NCBI RefSeq assembly: GCF_000005505.3
Contig: NC_016134.3
Span: 42,943,150-43,007,149 of the forward strand
Length of the DNA: 64,000 nt
Reading direction: 5' to 3'
From: Brachypodium distachyon
Lineage: Eukaryota > Streptophyta > Magnoliopsida > Poales > Poaceae
How positions within the stretch are numbered: position 1 is the stretch's first letter; each line of letters opens with the position of its first letter. The translations under genes were made by a program, and so were the position numbers. Positions 63,455-64,000 of this stretch are shown here, piece after piece. Below the pieces are notes generated by a model that had not been told where the DNA came from, ran no database searches, and saw nothing but the letters and a program-made list of their open reading frames with translations.

Positions 63455-64000
63455 GCACGTGGATTCCTGATACCTCACAATCCTATATGACCAGGCATGT
63501 AGATGCACTGAAGAGGGATTCCGCATGGAAGAAGCAGCGAGAGTGGGTGCAGTGTGTCGTATATATACCTGGTGCCTCGCTACCTAGTGGTCCTGGGCAA
63601 TATATTTATAGAGCTGGCCTGCATACAGAGCCATGCCATGTCAAGGGTCTTGTGCTTCATTAATCATGTTAAATACCTTTCTCTGTCATGACACTATGGT
63701 CATGTGCTTAACGTACCTATTTTTTAAAATTCTACATGTTGATTGAAATCACACAAGCTTTGTGGTATTTTAATTCCAGAGGGAAGTTGAAATTTATATG
63801 TTGATGCTGGACAAATGCACTTAAGCACATCAGTGAAATCTGAATGATTGGGTCATGCATGCATCTTATTGTCCATGCATGGATTAATTAATTGGTGACC
63901 TCACCTCTACATATATATATAGCTTTAAATTGTCAAGGCCACCCCCGCCCCCCGTACCAGTAAGAGAATGCTAGCGGTGAGGTTGTCTTATATTCTGCAC
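63455..64000. repeat. local repeat family, copy H, running off the window
   Basis: Contains CCTCACAATCCTATATGACC, ATATTTATAGAGCTGG, GGTCATGTGCTTAACG, GAAGTTGAAATTTATATG, the CACATCAGTGAAATCTGAATGATTGGGTCATGCATG block of copy G and, at the end, AATTGTCAAGGCCAC as at 52.2 kb. The feature is cut by the window edge. Confidence 0.65.

Overview
This is nuclear DNA from a grass, most likely a pooid (Brachypodium or Triticeae-like). The basis is: multi-exon genes with GT-AG introns whose reading phases close exactly when rebuilt by hand; many Stowaway-type MITEs with CTCCCTCCG ends and TA target duplications; a CACTA element with CAGTGGCGGGC-type subterminal repeats; GC-rich first exons; and a short fragment of grass chloroplast ndhH. 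No prokaryotic gene organisation, CRISPR array or RNA gene was seen.

Layout. 0.5-3.3 kb (-): a wall-associated receptor kinase in three exons. 4.5-12.2 kb (+): a uridine kinase/uracil phosphoribosyltransferase-like gene, 14 coding exons, 487 aa. 13.1-15.1 kb (-): a papain-type cysteine protease, two exons, 377 aa. 15.4-26.7 kb: an accessory stretch with three decayed F-box-like copies (one inverted relative to the other two), a CACTA element nested in an older repeat, a hAT-like element with an 8-bp target duplication, and an unrecognised three-exon gene (447 aa) containing three tandem ~53-residue repeats. 27.7-31.9 kb (-): the large subunit of splicing factor U2AF, 11 coding exons, 534 aa. 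32.4-37.2 kb (-): a HAK/KUP potassium transporter, 9 coding exons, 788 aa, with a probable separate leader exon. 38.8-39.1 kb: a plastid ndhH insertion. 41.9-46.7 kb (+): a DHHC protein S-acyltransferase, 9 exons, 687 aa. 46.7-64 kb: no intact gene was found. It holds a near-perfect 44-bp foldback, a LINE fragment, a Pack-type TIR element, simple arrays, and at least seven decayed copies of a local repeat family that runs to the window edge.

The intact genes do unrelated jobs (cell-wall sensing, pyrimidine salvage, proteolysis, pre-mRNA splicing, potassium transport, protein lipidation) and show no operon-like or pathway clustering. The least explained items are the 447-aa repeat-containing gene, the inverted F-box-like duplication, the 44-bp foldback, and the repeated cassette at 48-64 kb. 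All exon limits come from reading splice sites and frames by eye; no transcript or database evidence was available.
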